DNA from: Chelonoidis abingdonii
Lineage: Eukaryota > Chordata > Testudines > Testudinidae
Assembly (NCBI RefSeq): GCF_003597395.2
Contig: NC_133790.1
Location: forward strand, 26,390,017 to 26,454,016
Direction of reading: 5' to 3'
Length of the DNA: 64,000 bases
Shown here: positions 1 through 9,419 of the stretch, one piece after another
Layout of the letters: each line of letters begins with the position of its first letter
Position numbering within the stretch: position 1 is the stretch's first letter
Position numbers and translations under genes: made by a program
Notes under the pieces: model-generated
Databases searched by the model: none
Told to the model about the DNA's origin: nothing
What the model saw: the letters and a program-made list of their open reading frames with translations, nothing else

Positions 1-34
1 GTATGTGTGTCCCAAGGGGAGAATGGTCATCTGG

Positions 35-120
35 CACAGGGAAGTGCAATGGCCCTGTATTATACAGGAGGTCAGACTAGATAATCACAGTGCCTCCTTC
101 TGGCCTTATAATCTATGAAT
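35..120 (+). mobile_element. CR1 LINE 3' tail fragment
   Basis: The stretch holds the CR1 3'-end signature: AGGTCAGACTAGATAATCAC, then CCTTCTGGCCTTATAATC and a terminal octamer-like CTATGAAT. The tail is broken at 120 by the hAT-like element, and CTATGA resumes after 663. Only the 3' end is present, as expected for a 5'-truncated LINE copy. The family call is from recognition of the consensus; the left edge is approximate. Confidence 0.85.
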
Positions 121-655
121 CATAGGCGCTGACTTCGTCTGCTCCAGATCCGCCCCTCCTACCCTTTCCTCCAAGCCCCCTGCCCTGCCCCATCTCTTCC
201 TGCCCCTGCTCTGCCCCCTCCCTGCCTCTTCCTGTCCCCCTTCCCCCAAGCGCACCCCACTCTCACCTCTGGGCGCTCCCCCACAGGCACCCCACTTCCC
301 CCATGGGCACCCCACTCTCACCTCTAGGTGTTCCCCTCAGGCACCCCGCTTCCCCCAAGCGCACCCCACTCTCACCTCTGGGCGCTCCCCCACAGGCACC
401 CCACTTCCCCCATGGGCACCCCACTCTCACCTCTAGGTGTTCCCCTCAGGCACCCCGCTTCCCCCAAGCGCACCCCATCCCCACTCCTCCCGCTCCCTCC
501 CAGCACCTCCTGCATGCTGCTGACCAGCTGTTCCGTAGTGTGGGAGGAGTTGATCAGCGGGCCACCGGCAGGCGGGAAGCACTGGGGGAAGGGGGAAGTT
601 TGGCTGCTGGCGGATGCTAAGCATCCGCTGAGCACCCATGGAGTTGGTGCCTATG
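121..655. mobile_element. Non-autonomous hAT-like DNA transposon with internal minisatellite
   Basis: The left end begins CATAGGCGCTGACTTCG, and the reverse complement of the right end (630-655) begins CATAGGCACCAACTCCATGG. The two match at about 14 of the first 18 bases, nearly all differences being transitions. The flanks CTATGAAT (113-120) and TTATGAAT (656-663) form a 7/8 target duplication of hAT length, inside a CR1 tail. The interior is GC-rich and pyrimidine-rich and encodes no transposase, so the element was mobilised in trans. A tandem array sits inside at 252-478. Confidence 0.75.
252..478. repeat. Nested minisatellite, 109-bp period made of two ~54-bp subunits
   Basis: A 109-bp unit starting GCACCCCACTCTCACCTCTG occurs at 252-360 and 361-469, almost identical, and a third copy breaks off after 478. 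Each unit is itself two diverged ~54-bp halves: one has GGGCGCTCCCCCACAGG, the other AGGTGTTCCCCTCAGG. The array lies wholly inside the hAT-like element, so it probably expanded within that copy. Open frames across it are by-products of C-rich, stop-poor repeats. Confidence 0.85.
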
Positions 656-669
656 TTATGAATCTATGA

Positions 670-1437
670 GGTTCTCAGACCCGCGCATCCTCTGTGTATG
701 TGCTGTGGTCAGCAGCAGGCAGTTGGACGTAAAGTGCAGTGCCAGTGGTGCATCTTTCTAACGGCCCCATCCTGCTCCAACTGAAGTCAAAGACTCAAGG
801 AAGTCTCACTGAACTGGAGGTTTAGTGGATAGGGCACTGGAGTGGGTATCACAGAACTAGTGCATCCAGAGTCTGGCCCACTGATCTCCATGGAGGTAAA
901 GTACTGCTCCAAATAAATAGGAGTATCATAATCTGCCCACTGACTTTGTAGCCCATGTTTACACAGTATTGCTTCATGTCCCCCTCCAGTGCCTGGACCA
1001 TATGGATGTGTATGAGTCCACCATGGCCTTTGAGCCAACAGAAGTGGCTCTTTTAGCTCAGGCAGTAGCGGCTGGTGGTTTTATATCATAGGCCCTGAGT
1101 TCATTCCCCAGTGCCAGTGGGCCCATCCAGGGGTGTCCTGTTACAATGTCAGTGAGACTATCACAGAGTAAGGGGCTACTCACTGTGAGTAAGGGTGACG
1201 AAGTCCAGCCCTAAATTAATACAGCATCTTTATGGATCCAGTCTCATCCTTTCTTTTTTCAATCCCAAAGTCTGTATCTATAAACTGAACCTGGACTCTG
1301 AGGTTCAAACTACCCTAGATTTGAGAGGGTCGAGCAAAGGGCATTATTTAAACCAATATTCATAAATGTCATTTGTTACTTGAGAACTGGAGTGAGAATT
1401 TGTTTGAATTTTGAAAGATGTGATTCATAGTTACGCC
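670..1437. other. Low-copy DNA with two weak SINE-like heads
   Basis: No gene is visible. A MIR-like 5' piece appears at about 822-860 (TTTAGTGGATAGGGCACTGG). A tRNA-like pair of boxes lies at about 1047-1112: A-box-like TTAGCTCAGGCAGTAG and B-box-like GAGTTCATTCC. Both are short and diverged, so they could be chance matches. The rest shows no recognisable feature. Confidence 0.35.
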
Positions 1438-1648
1438 AAGGGCTTGTCTACACTTGGAAATTAATCTGGAATAAGGTGAATAGAGGGTGAATCTAACTGT
1501 TCCTGATCAGCTCCATGTCTGGATGCTCTTATTCTGAAATCAGAGTACCTCGTTCCAAATTAGCCTAATCTACACAAGAAGCTAATCGGGAGTCATTAAT
1601 CAGGAATAGCTATTCCATACTAACTCCATGTGTAGATGAGCTCCAAGG
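1438..1648. mobile_element. MITE with GTCTACAC-type ends
   Basis: The left end reads AGGGCTTGTCTACACTTGG. The right end, reverse complemented, reads GGAGCTCATCTACACATGG. These imperfect inverted ends enclose about 200 bp without coding capacity. Elements beginning GGGCTTGTCTACAC are very common in turtle genomes. No clear target duplication is visible. Confidence 0.55.
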
Positions 1649-1860
1649 GCATGTCTACAAGCAGCAGCAAAACGTGCTAGAGTGGTTTGGTTTCTAAAGC
1701 ACACCAATATGTTGCGCGTTAACTGGCCTGTGTAGACCCCACTGACACAGACTGAAAGTTCCCTAATGCACTTTAATTCAGTACTGTTTGGAGCAGCACA
1801 ATGTTCAAGTGCACTAGGTAACATTTTGTTTTTGCCAGCAGGGTCTACATGGGCAAGTTA
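1649..1860. mobile_element. Second MITE of the GTCTACA class, abutting the first
   Basis: It starts AAGGGCATGTCTACAAGCAG and contains internal TGTGTAGACCCC near 1730 and GGGTCTACATGGGCAAG near 1840, the complementary motif in inverted orientation. It adjoins the preceding MITE directly, suggesting serial insertion or one composite element. The right boundary is uncertain; related sequence may run to about 1900. No protein is encoded. Confidence 0.45.
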
Positions 1861-2771
1861 CGGTTTATGGCACAACGTGTTGATGTGCTTTGGAAGTGAC
1901 ACCACTTTACACTACTAGAACACTGGAAAGGGTCTTATTTAAAAGGAGAATCAGACCCTGGCTGGGCAGATTTTTACCCAGTGTTGATTTCCTGGTGGGA
2001 ATGAGAGAGAAAGGAACCTTCTGAATAAGTTTCCACCTTTTGGATAATGTAATGCAAGATGTTTGTTTATTGCAAGAAGTTTTAGTGGGGCTGACAGCCT
2101 CAGGGTATACACCACTCCGCTTCAGGCTTCAGATGCTCTGAGATGCATTAGGAACATTTGCCTTGATCTTTTATTACTCTGGTAAATCATTTATTCTGGT
2201 CGCCTATTTATGCATTCCCCCTCATCCGCCTTATCAGATATAATGATCATGGTGTATAGCCCTCTCACCCATGTTCTGCAGATTTGCATACATGGCTCAC
2301 TGATTACAAACTAACTAATGAACTATAACAGCTCAGCTCCTTTGACAACTCCCAGTCTTGTAATGGTAACTTGCCACCACCTTTTTCAGTAACAGACCAG
2401 GTTCAGGTCTGGATTTGGATTTGAACTCCCTTGGCATTCAGGGGGGCTTGAATCTGGCATATTGTATTGGATCTGTTTTTACTGTTACCGAATCTTATTG
2501 ACTCTAACTGGATCATACAGAATGTACACAGGTGAATAACTGAAAGCTCCTCTCCTCTTCTCTTCCATAGTATGTATTTGTAGTTGTTAGCAATGTGTTT
2601 CATGACTTCCTCTACAAAGGGTATCAAGGTCCCCCGGGTTACTCAAACATTTGGCTCCATGACATTTGTACTGCTTTTAATTGGTATGTCTTGATGCAGG
2701 AATTTAGAATGCCGGTGTGTGCCATGCCTCTGGGTGTGCCCAGGATTGATGGCAGGTGTGCTGTGTGTCTG
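1861..2771. other. Low-copy DNA, nothing recognised
   Basis: AT-rich sequence with no convincing ORF, repeat end or splice-like module. The part around 2150-2330 looks compositionally complex and repeat-free and could be conserved noncoding DNA, but nothing in the sequence alone shows this. Confidence 0.3.
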
Positions 2772-2794
2772 TTTGTGTGTGTGTGTGTGTGTGT
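2772..2794 (+). repeat. (TG)n microsatellite
   Basis: An interrupted run of about eleven GT dinucleotides inside a generally GTG-rich stretch. It creates short open frames on both strands that are not genes. Confidence 0.95.
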
Positions 2795-3363
2795 CAGGGC
2801 TGAATGGCAGGCTGTGCATGTTAAAAGCAGTGCAAGCTAGGAATACATATTTAACATGCATGTGGGCTCAGTATTTTATATTGTGCCACCTTCTGTTTGG
2901 GCCCTGCTCTGATCACCTTTTCCAGTCAGATCAAATCACATCTCCCCCAGTGACAATGGGGATTGCAGTGAGGAGAACAGAGATTCAGATTGTTCTAGTT
3001 CTATCTTTTGAAGTCCTTTCAGGGATGCTGGCTCTGTCTCTTCTCACCCCGTCGCTTCCACTGGGGCTGAGTCATTGCATTTAGCGTGCGTGCACTGATG
3101 CCTCAGAGAGACTTGGCCCATTCCCTTGTCTCACTTCGATGCGAGCCCTGGAGGGATGTGGTTTGTCTCAAGACATAAGACGTCCTCCCTCAATGACTGT
3201 GTTACTTCCACAAGCTACAAAGGGCTGGCAAGAGAGAGAGAGATGCTCCAGTGGTGCCTCTTCCCACTGAGATTCTTGCTAACAAGCCCACGCAGCTGGA
3301 ACGAGAAATGGGCACCTTTTAATCTCCTCTCAAAAAGACCCAAGCCACTGGAAATGAACAAAG
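2795..3363. other. Low-copy DNA, nothing recognised
   Basis: No repeat ends or coding signatures were identified. A short purine run (GAGAGAGAGA) lies at about 3232-3242. Open frames crossing this region continue into the (CA)n tract and are not credible proteins. Confidence 0.3.

Positions 3364-3444
<81 letters not shown>
3364..3444 (+). repeat. Long (CA)n microsatellite, ~81 bp
   Basis: About 40 CA units with a single GACACA interruption near 3391. It produces artificial histidine-threonine (plus strand) and valine-cysteine (minus strand) runs. A tract this long is typically length-polymorphic and can adopt Z-DNA. Confidence 0.98.
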
Positions 3445-3448
<4 letters not shown>

Positions 3449-3711
3449 CAAGCTACAGAGAGGACTCAGCAAGGATGGGAAGAGGGGAAATTATCCAATT
3501 AGGTGGGGGAGGAGAGAGAGCGAGCCAGCAGGATGCACCTGTCATTCAGGGCAGACAGCTGCAGCTCCCCCTATTCTCCTGGCTATCGCTGTATTGACAG
3601 CAGAATAGGTGAACAATGCAAAAGAAAGCACGAAGCAGTGGCTTTGCTTCTAAGCAGGGTGAACTGGGACATGATGGGACTCAGGTCTCAGCAAGTTCAG
3701 CGCGCTAAGCA

Positions 3712-3775
3712 GTAGGTCAGACTAGATGATCATAATGGTCCCTTCTGGACCATTGGATCTAATGGTCCCTTCTGT
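3712..3775 (+). mobile_element. CR1 3'-tail fragment with short internal duplication
   Basis: AGGTCAGACTAGATGATCAT followed by AATGGTCCCTTCTGG is the CR1 3'-end signature. TAATGGTCCCTTCTG is repeated 26 bp further on. The terminal octamer is not clear, so this is a small relic. Confidence 0.75.
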
Positions 3776-3870
3776 GGCTGTGAGACAAGGCACATGTTAC
3801 CTTCCATCACTTTGGGGAACTGGCCTTCTGATCTGTCCTATCTCTCCATCTCTTCCCCACCCTTCAGGCT

Positions 3871-4140
3871 CTAATGTTGGTGCCCATCCATGGGTGCCAG
3901 ATTTATATAATTTCCGGTGGTGCCTCAGAACGAGTCCAAGCAGAGCTGTCCTGTCCATGGGATGGACTGGGGCAACAGCCCTGGGCCCCGTGCTTCAGAG
4001 GAATGCGGGGTCCAGGGCAGCCTGGGGAGTTAGTGCGGGGCCCCCTAAAGTGCAGTAAGCCCAAACATTGGTGGAGCTGGGCCCAAGTTCCTAAATATTG
4101 GTGGAGCACGGGCATCACGGGCCCATATAACTCGCCACCT
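3871..4140. mobile_element. Possible degenerate DNA transposon (unresolved family)
   Basis: The right edge reads, in reverse complement, CATAGGTGGCGAGTTATATG, resembling the CATAGGCGCYGA terminus of the element at 121-655. The motif TATTGGTGGAGC is partly repeated (4067 and 4096). No convincing partner terminus or target duplication was found on the left, so limits and identity are tentative. Confidence 0.3.
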
Positions 4141-4214
4141 ATGTGCCTATCGCAACTTTATCTGACCTCTGCCCTAGGACTTGGGCTCACAGCCAGGGCT
4201 GACACTACAGAAGG

Positions 4215-4400
4215 ATTGCTGCTGTGTTATGAGGCCTGCCCTTCAGATGAGGCGCTAACCTGTGAGATTCCTTCTGCCTGATTGGTGGGTTTGCCCCTAG
4301 GAGACATGACTGACTCCATGGTGCTTTTGGGAAGGTGGAAGAGATAACACCAGTATCCTGGCTACGATCTCTCAGTAAAACAGCTTCTAATCAACTCTGA
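4215..4400 (+). mobile_element. Ancient SINE-like repeat relic
   Basis: The motifs CTTCAGATGAGGCGCTAACC, CTCCATGGTGCTTTTGG and CACCAGTATCCTGGC occur in the order and spacing of an old dispersed vertebrate repeat with a GATGAGACGTTAAACCGAGG...CCATGGCACTT...GTGTCCTGGCC core. Divergence is high and I cannot name the family securely. Confidence 0.35.
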
Positions 4401-5224
4401 CTTGACAGTTGCATTGATCTGGTTGCACTGGTTTGAAAGCCTGGTACAATCTGGGTGTGAACAATGCCAAATACTGTTCTATAGAGGCTCCTACCCCTCT
4501 GGTATCCTGCACAATTTTGTAAGGTTTGTGGCTGAATGAGGAAAGGGAATTTTTCTTTCTCCTCCTTTCAGATCCCTGTTAAAGAAGCTCCATGCTCCCT
4601 GCTGATATACTTTTCAACCTCAAGCAAAGAAAGGTCTTAAGAGCTCAAGTCAACTGTGAGATGGGACCAATGCACATGGCATGCCATGGGGCTTCCTTGA
4701 TGTTTGCCTGTCAGAGTGCAAGATCCACTCATTCATGTGCGTGATAACTGATTAACGGCACACACAGGGCATGTGAGCATTTGAGAGTGTACCTGTGGTT
4801 CGGGGAGGCGATGTGAGAGTGCATATGACAATGTGCGTATGCGTGCATATATGCACAATGTGCATCTGGCTCTTTAGAGCTATTTGAGGTTGAGCGTAAA
4901 GGGGGTTTGACTCTGGTCTCTATTATACCAGTGTCAATGCAGAATAGAGCTTAATGGAATTGCTTCAGATTTGCATGGTTGTAGCTCAGAAGCAGAATTT
5001 GCTCCCTTATTCTATGTGTTTGTGCACATTTGTGTTCAAGTGCTTAGAAACGGTCTTGTGTGCTGGGTCTTCAAATGTGCGTGTCTGCTTGGAAATGCAT
5101 GAACGGGTATTCTTGTCTACATGTGTGTTCATGTATGTTCCCTAGCAGGTGCATGTGTTTTGGGGTGCATGTGGGCCTATTACGGATGTGGGTGGGTGAG
5201 GTTCTGTGGCCTGCCATGTGCTGG
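4401..5224. other. Low-copy DNA, GTG/CATG-rich from ~4660
   Basis: No gene is seen. From about 4660 the sequence is enriched in alternating purine-pyrimidine words such as GTGCATATGACAATGTGCGT, TGCGTGCATATATGCAC and GTGCATGTG. It looks like a decayed dinucleotide or short-motif repeat rather than coding DNA. Similar blocks recur at about 5330-5545, 8940-9175, 35660-35935 and 43480-43880. Confidence 0.45.
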
Positions 5225-5270
5225 TGAGGTGAGATGATCACAATGGTCCCTTCTGGCTTTAAAAGTCTGA
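5225..5270 (+). mobile_element. CR1 3'-tail relic
   Basis: GAGATGATCACAATGGTCCC and TTCTGGCTTTAAAAGTCTGA match the CR1 3' end just before the octamer. A separate octamer-like ATGATTCTATGATTCATAA lies at 5457-5475 and may be the tip of the same or another copy. Confidence 0.7.
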
Positions 5271-5773
5271 GTGACATTCATCTGTATTAAAAATGTGTTT
5301 TTTCCCCTTTCGTGCGTATCTCCATGCCAGTTTATCTGGGTGGGAGTTTCTGCTGTGTGCATGTGTGCATGTATCATAGGTCCCTGTCTGCATGCCTGTA
5401 TGGTGGGTTTTGGTGGGTTCCATATATATGTGTTTTTGGGGACCTACACGATCATATGATTCTATGATTCATAAGGGTTGGTGTGTCGTTGTGCCCACGT
5501 GGGCATTCATGTGGGTATACACAAGCTTGTGTGTCTGGGTCAGCATTTTTGTTTGGGAAATACAGTAGAGGAGAGCCATACAACTGTAGAGCTGGAGAAA
5601 TCATCAAGTCCAGCACCCTGCCCTGAGGCAGGCCCAAGTAAAACTAGACCATCCTTGACAGTTGTTTGTCCAACCTGTTCTTAAAAACCTCCACTGGTAG
5701 GGATTCCACACCCACCTTGGAATCTTATTACAGAGCTTAACTGTCTTTCCAGTTAGAATGACGTTCCCAATAT

Positions 5774-6251
5774 CTAACCTAAATCCCCATTGCTTCTTGT
5801 CCTACCTTCGGTGGACATGGAGAACAATTGGTCACTGTCCTCTTTATAGCAGCCCTTAGCATATTTGAAAACTGTTATCAGCTCACCGCTCAGTCTTCTT
5901 TTCTCAAGACTAAACAATGCCCAGTTTTTTAACCTTTCCTCATAGGTCAGGTTTTCTAAACCTTTGATCGTCTTTTGTTGCTCTCCTCTGAAGTGTCTCC
6001 AATTTGTCCACATCTTTCCTAAAGTGTGGTGTCCAGAATGAGACACAATATGCCAGCTGAGGCCTCACCAGTGCTGAGTAGAGAGGAACAATTACCTCCC
6101 ATGTCTTATATACCACACTCTTGTTAACACACCCCATAATATTAGCTTTCTTCATAGCAGCATCACACTGTTGATTCATATCCAATTTGTGATCCACTAT
6201 AACTTCCAGATCCTTTTCAGCAATGCAACCACCTAGCCAGTTATTCTCCAT
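5774..6251 (-). pseudogene. CR1 ORF2 C-terminal region, two overlapping frames
   Basis: One frame (6251 down to 5940) contains AEKDLEVIVDHKL, LYSALVRPQLAYC and LETLQRRATK, typical of the region after the RT palm. A second frame (6046 down to 5774) carries YEERLKNWALFSLEKRRLSG, also typical of CR1 C-termini. The change of frame within the overlap at 5940-6046 shows a frameshift. This is the same element as the RT block at 6299-6658. Confidence 0.9.
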
Positions 6252-6298
6252 TTTGTAGTTGTGTATCTGATTTTTCCCTTCCTACTTTGCACTTGTTT

Positions 6299-6658
6299 TT
6301 ATTTATTGTTGAATTCAGACCAGCTCTCAAATGTAAAACCATTCAGAATTCTAATCCTGTCCCCCAACGTATTTGCAACCCCTCCCAGCTTGGTGTCGTC
6401 TGCAAATTGTATAAGCTCACTCTCCACTCTATCTGAGTCACTGGACTGACCCAGGACTGACCCCTTTGGTCCCCCACTAGTTATGCCCTCCCATTGATAA
6501 CTCCTCTTTTGAGTACAGTCTTTCAACCAGCTGTGCATCCACCTTGTAGTAATTTCATCTAGACCCACTTTCCCTAGTTTGTTTATGAGGATATCATGTG
6601 GAACTGTGTCCAAAGCCTTATTAAAATCAATATATGTCACATCTACTGCTCCCCACAC
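6299..6658 (-). pseudogene. CR1 reverse transcriptase palm domain, broken
   Basis: An open segment of 119 codons carries RT signatures in order: a DFNKALDTVPHDIL block (about residues 11-24), SGGPKGSVLG (about 61-70) and FADDTKLGG (about 85-93), where FADD (6395-6406) is the catalytic aspartate pair. An active copy would copy LINE RNA into DNA at the nicked target. The stretch between GSVLG and FADD is shorter and unlike the usual CR1 sequence, so part of the palm is probably deleted. Neighbouring segments lie in other frames, so the copy is dead. Confidence 0.9.
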
Positions 6659-7293
6659 ATGCAGTAGGGTGGTAAACCTGTTAAAGAAGGAAATTAGGTT
6701 GGTTGGGCATGAATTGTTCTTGACAAATCCATGCTGGATATTCCTTATAACCCTATTATCCTCCAGACACTTACAAACTGGGTGTTGAGTAGTCTGTTCC
6801 AGTATCTTTCCAAGTATCGAAGTCAGGCTGACTAGTTTATTGTTCCCTGTTTCTTCCCCTTTTAAAAGATAGGTACTAGGTTTGTGTTTCTCCAGTCTTC
6901 TGGGACCTCACATGTCCTCTAGGAGTTCTCAAAGATAATTAGGGGTTCTGAGATTGCTTCAGCTACTTCCTTAAGTACCCTCGGATGAATATCATCAGGG
7001 CCAGCCAACTTGAAAACATCCAACTTATTTAAATATTCTTTAACCTGATCTTTCCCTATTTTGGCTTGCATCTCTTCCCTCTTGTTGTTAATATTGTGTT
7101 TTGTATTTGGTCACCATTCACCTTATTAGTGAAGAGTGAAGCAAAATAAGCATTAAGCATCTCCGCTTTCTTGATGTCCTCAGTTATTAGCTCTCCTTCT
7201 CCACTAAGTAGAGGACCTACTCTTTTCTTTGTCTTTCTCTTGCTCCTAATGTATTTAAAGAATCTCTTCTTCTTTCCTTTTATGTCCCTTGCA

Positions 7294-7383
7294 AGTGGAA
7301 GGATGGCACAGTGGCTAGGGGCACTAGCCTACATTGCGGGATACTTGGGTTCAATTTCCTGCTCCCTCACAAACTTCCTGATG
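7294..7383 (+). mobile_element. MIR-type SINE, 5' part of a split copy
   Basis: The tRNA-derived head is clear: GGCACAGTGGCTAGGGGCAC (A box region) and ACTTGGGTTCAATTTCC (B box region), then CACAAACTTCCTGATG. The sequence stops where the next MIR motif (TGACCTTGGGCAAGTC) is expected. That motif appears at 8229, with the rest of the SINE after it. Confidence 0.75.
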
Positions 7384-8225
7384 TTGGCTTGACAGAGATG
7401 GCAATTTTCTGGAGACTTGGGAAACCTTATTGAATTAAGTTTAAGTATCTTTACTTTCCATTATATTAGATGAATTGTTTGTGGATTATTGTGGGCTGGG
7501 ATTGTAAGTAACCTCTCGAGGGAGGAGATGTGAGACATGGTGGTTGAAAGGACTGTAGTGAAAATGCCAGACAAGAATAGACTTTTGGAACAATACATGT
7601 GAAGTGGCTTGCCTGGGAAGGGGGGAATACAAATTTCCCACCTCTGGTTATGCAAAACCCCAGCCTTTTGATGCTTTGCCCTGAAGAGAGGGGTTTTTGT
7701 CTGCTGATCACCAGTTACATGAGGCCAAGAGCAAAGGCCCCAGTTGGATAAGGGAAAGACTGAACTATTCCTGGTGATTCTGATTCTGAATCTGAGACAG
7801 TTATGAACTTGTAATCATGGAGAAAACCCAGTTGTGGGTTTTGAAGGACTGATGCCTACCAGAGCATGAGGATGGAGTTGAGGTGATCTCTGGCAAGCTT
7901 TTAGCTTGCTTGGAGGTTCTTTCATTGTTTTAAATACATTTTCTCTTTAATGCTTTCACCTTAAGAATAAATGTGCTTGCTGGCTGTGTGGTAACCTGTG
8001 ACTGCTGGCAGTTATAGCTGTTCATAGCCTTCAGAGAGCTGGCCTCCTTAGACTACCTGGTTCGCTGGGAATATCATGGTGTAGGAAGGGAGCTGAGTAG
8101 CTTGGAAAGGAGGGAGAGAGACCCAAGTCTGTACCTGAGATAGTTGACTGCTGAGGAGCTGGGAATCTAGAGTGAGTGCCCTTGAGGGACCATCCACAGG
8201 GAATACAGGTTCAGTTGCCCTGAAC
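7384..8225. mobile_element. LTR-like insertion inside a MIR
   Basis: About 840 bp separate the two halves of a MIR. The tetranucleotide GATG sits at both junctions (7380-7383 and 8229-8232), consistent with a 4-bp target duplication. Near 7967 the insert has AATAAATGTGCTTGCTGGC, a polyadenylation-like signal about 260 bp from its right end, as in R-U5 of an LTR. Terminal TG/CA dinucleotides are not clean, so the exact ends are uncertain. No protein is encoded. A non-LTR or DNA element cannot be excluded. Confidence 0.45.
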
Positions 8226-8292
8226 TGGGATGACTGGGGTAAGTCATTTAGCCTCCCTGTGCCTTGGTTCCCCTTCTGTAAAATGGGGATAA
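8226..8292 (+). mobile_element. MIR-type SINE, middle part
   Basis: TGACTGGGGTAAGTCATTTA, CCTGTGCCTTGGTTCC and TCTGTAAAATGGGGATAAT are the MIR core and 3' motifs, continuing the head at 7294-7383. The copy is interrupted again at 8293 by CR1. Confidence 0.9.
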
Positions 8293-8372
8293 TCATAGAC
8301 TATCAGGGTTGGCAGGGACCTCAGGAGGTCATCTAGTCTAACCCCCTGCTCAAAGCAGGACCAATTCCCAGA
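8293..8372 (-). mobile_element. CR1 3'-end fragment nested in MIR
   Basis: TCATAGACTATCAGGGTTGG, GGTCATCTAGTCTAACCCC and CTGCTCAAAGCAGGACCAAT are antisense CR1 3' end. MIR sequence lies on both sides, so CR1 inserted after the MIR. Confidence 0.9.
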
Positions 8373-8462
8373 CACTGGCACTTCCCTATTTCACAAGAGT
8401 GTTGTGAAGGGAAATGCATCAAAGATTGTGAGGTCTCTGATGCTACTGTAATGGGTACCATA
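8373..8462 (+). mobile_element. MIR-type SINE, 3' part after nested CR1
   Basis: CACTTCCCTATTTCACAAG, GTGTTGTGAAGGG and AAATGCATCAAAGATTGTGA continue the MIR tail (usual form: ACCTCACAGGGTGTTGTGAGG...TTAAAG). The piece ends near GGGTACCAT. Confidence 0.75.
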
Positions 8463-9419
8463 GCCGGTCATGCATTTTGAGTGCAGTGGCAAACCACTGC
8501 TTTTACTGTTGGCAGCTGGGGCGGGGTGGGGGAAGCAACACAGTTCCAGCCTTACATATTGTCCTTGAGCATCTGCCCTGGTGTAGGGCAGGATAGCTTG
8601 TTCTGGCCGGGAGAGATGCTCTGCTGGCCCATGTCACTGCTGCTCTGAAAAAGAGCAGTCTGTGTCCCTGACTAGCATGGGATGCCAACCACAGCATGTT
8701 TGAGAGCTGGCTGGAGGCCTGGTCTCTCTCAGCCAGCAGTCCACATGCTCTCGGGGCTGCTAGTTGTCAGTCAGTTTGGTGTAGGCAGGCTTCACTCTTA
8801 GCCAATGTTTGAGCAGTCGGTAAAGAATTCTGCACTGCTGCTGTGTGAGTGAGTGAAAGGGTTAAGGCTCTCGATGCCGTCTTACCGCCTCCACCCCACC
8901 AATTACATCCATGCAACACAGGGGAGATGGTGGCCATAAGGGGGTCTGCAAGTGTGTTTCAGCAAGTGTGTGTTGGTATGGTTGTGGTGTGCATGCCTGA
9001 GTTTATAATAAGTACGAACCCATGCTTTCTTGTGAGTTGCAGGTGTGTTTAGGAATGCACACGTATATGTTGACTGTGTGTGCCGGGGTATGTGGGTGAT
9101 CATGCTGGGGCAGATGTGTTTGTGTTTATGGTGTGGATACGTGGGTTTCTGTGTGTGTTATTCACACACATCTGATAGCAGCAAATAATGTCACCTCCCA
9201 ACCTGGAAGGTACCACGGCATTCTCCCATCCCTCCCAGGATCAAAAACAACAACAAACAGTGGAGATACAGGAGGGGCTGCTCCTATTCTCCTTTAAAAA
9301 GCAGTTAGCAAATTGGCAGCCCCCTGTGCATGCTGGATCCAAGTTCACTTTTGCATTGGGGTGCAGAGAAGAGAGAAGCGGTGATTTGTTTGCCACTGCC
9401 CTCGAGCCAAGCTTAAGTT
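8463..9419. other. Low-copy DNA; GTG/CATG-rich at 8940-9175
   Basis: 8463-8940 shows nothing recognisable. 8940-9175 is rich in GTGTG, CATG and GTATG words (for example TGTTTGTGTTTATGGTGTGG) and resembles the block at 4660-5220. 9180-9420 has no recognised element; open frames there lack gene-like features. Confidence 0.35.

Larger units (their letters stand above)
5572..7293 (-). mobile_element. Long 5'-truncated CR1 LINE, degraded
   Basis: On the minus strand the sequence runs from reverse transcriptase coding DNA (from about 7290) to the CR1 3' UTR (near 5572). Translated pieces show the expected order: an N-terminal RT segment, palm motifs, the thumb region and C-terminal conserved blocks. 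The plus-strand view includes the familiar CCTCCACTGGTAGGGATTCC and CCATTGCTTCTTGTCCTACC segments of antisense CR1. Stops and frameshifts break the ORF throughout. The 5' end is cut where a MIR begins at about 7294. Confidence 0.93.

Noticed and set aside
252..478. CRISPR-like array
   Set aside because: The units are contiguous tandem copies without unique spacers, in a eukaryotic transposon context.
3126..3608. 160-codon open frame
   Set aside because: Much of it is the translated (CA)n tract (histidine-threonine run); no domain or splice context.
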